Below are positions 5,117-6,855 of a stretch of 6,855 bases of DNA, piece after piece. The position numbers were made by a program, and so were the translations under genes. The stretch comes from an uncultured Clostridia bacterium (GTDB lineage: Bacteria; Bacillota; Clostridia; Christensenellales; CAG-314). Each line of letters opens with the position of its first letter. The first letter of the stretch is position 1. The stretch spans positions 1-6,855 of the forward strand of contig CAKRAM010000133.1 of NCBI GenBank assembly GCA_934294965.1, read 5' to 3'. The notes beneath the pieces were generated by a model. It saw nothing but the letters and a program-made list of their open reading frames with translations, was not told the origin of the DNA and ran no database searches.

Positions 5117-5650
5117 TCAAAGCCAAGACGGCGCAGGCATATTTGCCGGGCAACTTTTTTGCGTTGCATTTTCCAGCGCGTCCGAATACGCCGCTCCGAA
5201 CGACTCGGCATCGTTGTACCTGCCGACAATTCGCAAATACTCCGCCACCGTTCCGAACACCACAATGCGTTCGGTTATCGGCACGGGCATGGAATAATCG
5301 TCATCGTAGGACAAACTTTGAAACCTTGTTAAGTAGGTCAAATTGAGTTTGCCGCTTGCCTTTGCCCAAAGGTCCTTGCCACAAAAGCGATATGCGATTT
5401 TTGCACCGCTTCCGCTTTTTAGGCTTACGATTTTGCCGACGTCCGCAGGGAGAAAAACCAAACTGTTTTTTGCATCGACAACCGTTTGACAAATTTGACC
5501 GCTGACTTGGCTATGGATTTGCTCCGCCACCGCGTTGAACGCCAACAGCATGTTTGTTAGGCTTGCCGAAGGCTGTTCCGCAGCCGATTGCCAATCGATT
5601 TGCACGCCGCAAACGTCGGCGCATTTTGTTAGAATTTCTTTAACTTTCAC
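5117..5650 (-). CDS. Phage head-tail adaptor-like protein (177 aa)
   Basis: The start is GTG at 5650: GGAGGT (5661-5656) lies five bases upstream. Translation therefore begins inside the 3' end of the preceding gene, overlapping it by 11 bases. The protein begins MKVKEILTKCADVCGVQIDW. Its middle is beta-rich (LVFLPADVGKIVSLKSG, KIAYRF). Its C-terminal part has an acidic SYDDD stretch, then helices (RIVVFGTVAEYLRIVGRYND, AESFGAAYSDALENA), and ends MPAPSWL. An R..(F/Y)G..AEY....GRY.EA helix followed by a Y..AL helix and a terminal Pro/Trp motif matches my recollection of small connector proteins coded after the capsid gene in Firmicute phages. Length (177 aa) is near P22 gp4 (166 aa) and T7 gp11 (196 aa). 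Role: probably joins portal to tail; moderate confidence. Confidence 0.8.
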   Translation of the reverse strand: MKVKEILTKCADVCGVQIDWQSAAEQPSASLTNMLLAFNAVAEQIHSQVSGQICQTVVDAKNSLVFLPADVGKIVSLKSGSGAKIAYRFCGKDLWAKASGKLNLTYLTRFQSLSYDDDYSMPVPITERIVVFGTVAEYLRIVGRYNDAESFGAAYSDALENATQKSCPANMPAPSWL

Positions 5651-6005
5651 TTTGCACCTCCACTGCGCCTGCAAGCGTTTTTTCCGCACGCGCCAAAATT
5701 TTGTCGGCGGAATTTTTGCGCTCGGCAATTTCCGCATCGGCGTTTTGTTTTTCCACTTCGTCAAAAATTTGCCGCATATACTTTTTGGAAGTTTTTTTAG
5801 CGTACTCCACGGTGCGGCAATCCAACTCGTCAAACGGCACAACAAACGCAAGACTACCGCCCTTTTGCGCCGTATGATGAACTTCGTATTTGCCGCTGGT
5901 TTTGTTGTAGAACACGGAATAATGCTCGTCCACGCTTTTCAGGCGGCTAACAACGTCGAACAAATCGTTTGTTACGGCAACGAGATTGCCCATACCGCGC
6001 ACCAC
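5640..6005 (-). CDS. Small phage protein of unknown role next to the capsid gene (121 aa)
   Basis: GTG at 6005 is preferred because GAGG, contributed by the last codons of the capsid gene, lies seven bases upstream; only two bases separate that start from the capsid stop. ATG at 5993 (117 aa) is the alternative but has no spaced SD. The N-terminal half (DLFDVVSRLKSVDEHYSVFY, KYEVHHTAQKGGSLAFVVPF) alternates helix and beta strands. The C-terminal half from KKTSKKYMRQIFDEV onward is highly charged and probably one long helix. Gene position suggests a head-associated protein, a capsid-stabilising factor or an adaptor partner. It seems too small to be a typical separate scaffold, which usually precedes the capsid gene. 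The longer frame to 6218 lies inside the capsid gene and is discounted. Confidence 0.8.
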   Translation of the reverse strand: MVRGMGNLVAVTNDLFDVVSRLKSVDEHYSVFYNKTSGKYEVHHTAQKGGSLAFVVPFDELDCRTVEYAKKTSKKYMRQIFDEVEKQNADAEIAERKNSADKILARAEKTLAGAVEVQSES

Positions 6006-6007
6006 TT

Positions 6008-6855
6008 TTACGCCTCGGTTATGCCGTCGATGCAGCCCTGCGCATTGGGGCGAGAACAAAGCATTTCGGCATATTTTACCAACGTTGCCGTGTACGCGGC
6101 TTTGCCCGGCATTTGCTTCAAAACCGAGCCGTCGTCGCCTTCCAGCCAGCGCCAATCGCAAAGTTGATGAAGCGCAAAGTGCTTGGTGTTGAGCAAATAC
6201 AAACGACCTTCGTTGCAAAATCTGTCGGCAACAAGCGGCGTTCCGCCGACGGAAATGGCTTTGTATCCGTCCAAGTCCACATAGTCCACGTTGGCTTTGT
6301 TGGTAATGAGGTAATCCTGATACGCTCTACGCACACCGGGAGAGCAAATGAGCAAATCCACGTCGGTCATTGCCGTGTCGGAAATTCCGTCCATTGCCTT
6401 TTGGATAATTACGTCGGAAATTTCGCCCGAGGTGGTTTTGTAGGGACTGATCCATTTGTTGGCAACGCGGCTCAAACCGTACAAACTTGTGGACGTGCCG
6501 AAAATGCTTCCGAGTCCTATTAGTTCGCGGCAATAACTGCCCTGCATAACGACGCAGTTATCCTCGGCAATTGCGCCCGTGCCCAGCGCCGAGCCGTCAA
6601 TTTTGATGCGCGTGTTGGTTCGGTCCACTTCGGTGATTCTGCGCGAGGACAACTTTTTGACGTTGGTGCCGTCGTCGATTACGTCGATGATCATGCCTTC
6701 CATAAAGTTGCGAACGCTGTCCACGGTGATGTAGTTGCCGGTGAACGACACCACTTTTGCCAACACGCCCGTTTCCAACCCCATAAGCATACGCCCGAAA
6801 TGGAATTTTGCCGCGGTTAGAAGACTTTCCACTTCGGCTTCAAGCAGGCTTACGA
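6008..6855 (-). CDS. Phage major capsid protein, HK97-fold type, 5' end outside the window
   Basis: The frame is open from the right edge (281 residues visible), so the GTG at 6832 is not the start; upstream codons read VSLLEAE in the same frame. The visible order fits an HK97-type coat protein: amphipathic N-arm end, a beta-rich P-domain-like part (NYITVDSVRNFMEGMIIDVI, ITEVDRTNTRIKIDG), a loop with GLGSIFGTSTSLYGL, the long helix DVIIQKAMDGISDTAM, then DLLICSPGVRRAYQDYL. The C-terminal part runs ADRFCNEGRLYLLN, HQLCDWRWLEGDDGSVLKQM, PGKAAYTATLVKYAEMLCSR and ends DGITEA. The pattern GG.PLVADRFC..G..YLL near the end, followed by a Tyr/Thr-rich strand pair, is what I associate with capsid proteins of Firmicute phages. 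It builds the icosahedral head and is the first gene visible of the late operon. Terminase, portal and scaffold would lie to the right. Confidence 0.85.
   Translation of the reverse strand, partial: VSLLEAEVESLLTAAKFHFGRMLMGLETGVLAKVVSFTGNYITVDSVRNFMEGMIIDVIDDGTNVKKLSSRRITEVDRTNTRIKIDGSALGTGAIAEDNCVVMQGSYCRELIGLGSIFGTSTSLYGLSRVANKWISPYKTTSGEISDVIIQKAMDGISDTAMTDVDLLICSPGVRRAYQDYLITNKANVDYVDLDGYKAISVGGTPLVADRFCNEGRLYLLNTKHFALHQLCDWRWLEGDDGSVLKQMPGKAAYTATLVKYAEMLCSRPNAQGCIDGITEA

Noticed and set aside
5075..5119. Promoter before the propeller gene (TATACT near 5085 with TTGAAA upstream)
   Set aside because: The spacer would be 23 bases, too long, and no better pair of hexamers was found.
5535..6167. 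210-codon + strand open frame
   Set aside because: It lies antisense across the adaptor-like, 121-aa and capsid genes, which explain the region; no ribosome-binding site or recognisable composition.
6219..6832. GTG at 6832 as the capsid gene start
   Set aside because: The frame is open to the window edge and the visible part begins mid-domain, so the real start lies outside.

Overview
The window reads as the right-hand end of a phage structural (late) operon on the minus strand next to ordinary chromosomal genes, also on the minus strand. Strong purine-rich Shine-Dalgarno (SD) sites (AAGGAGGA, GGAGGT, GGGGAGGT), frequent GTG/TTG starts, a consensus sigma-70/sigma-A promoter with a 17-base spacer and middling G+C suggest a low-to-mid G+C Firmicute, probably an uncultured anaerobic Clostridia-type bacterium. 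That placement is inference; no marker gene is present.

Reading the minus strand from the right edge: (1) 6855-6008, a major capsid protein of HK97-fold type, cut by the window edge; (2) 6005-5640, a 121-residue protein of unknown role; (3) 5650-5117, a 177-residue protein resembling head-tail adaptors; (4) a 226-base structured gap holding three inverted repeats and a possible 29-codon ORF; (5) 4889-3639, a 416-residue beta-rich, propeller-like, cysteine-rich protein, the best candidate for a tail hub or nozzle; (6) 3637-2630, a 335-residue coiled-coil protein whose stop codon lies in the hairpin of an intrinsic terminator. The order coat, adaptor, propeller, coiled coil is like that of short-tailed P22-type phages (coat gp5, adaptor gp4, nozzle gp10, needle gp26). 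No tape-measure, lysis, integrase or regulatory gene is visible, so the window cannot tell whether this is a complete prophage, a remnant or a domesticated capsid locus.

After a roughly 200-base spacer comes a host-type two-gene operon (2367-1549 and 1530-574) encoding two polytopic membrane proteins of similar layout. A near-consensus promoter drives it, and two 9-base direct repeats exactly 22 bases apart abut the -35 box, suggesting an activator site.

The left 573 bases hold no complete gene. They contain a tract of GTTGGTTCGCCGCCGA repeats, a stretch resembling a TGTCATxCTGAGCG-type dispersed intergenic repeat, and the first 39 codons of another minus-strand gene running off the left edge. 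One copy of the repeat recurs inside those first codons.
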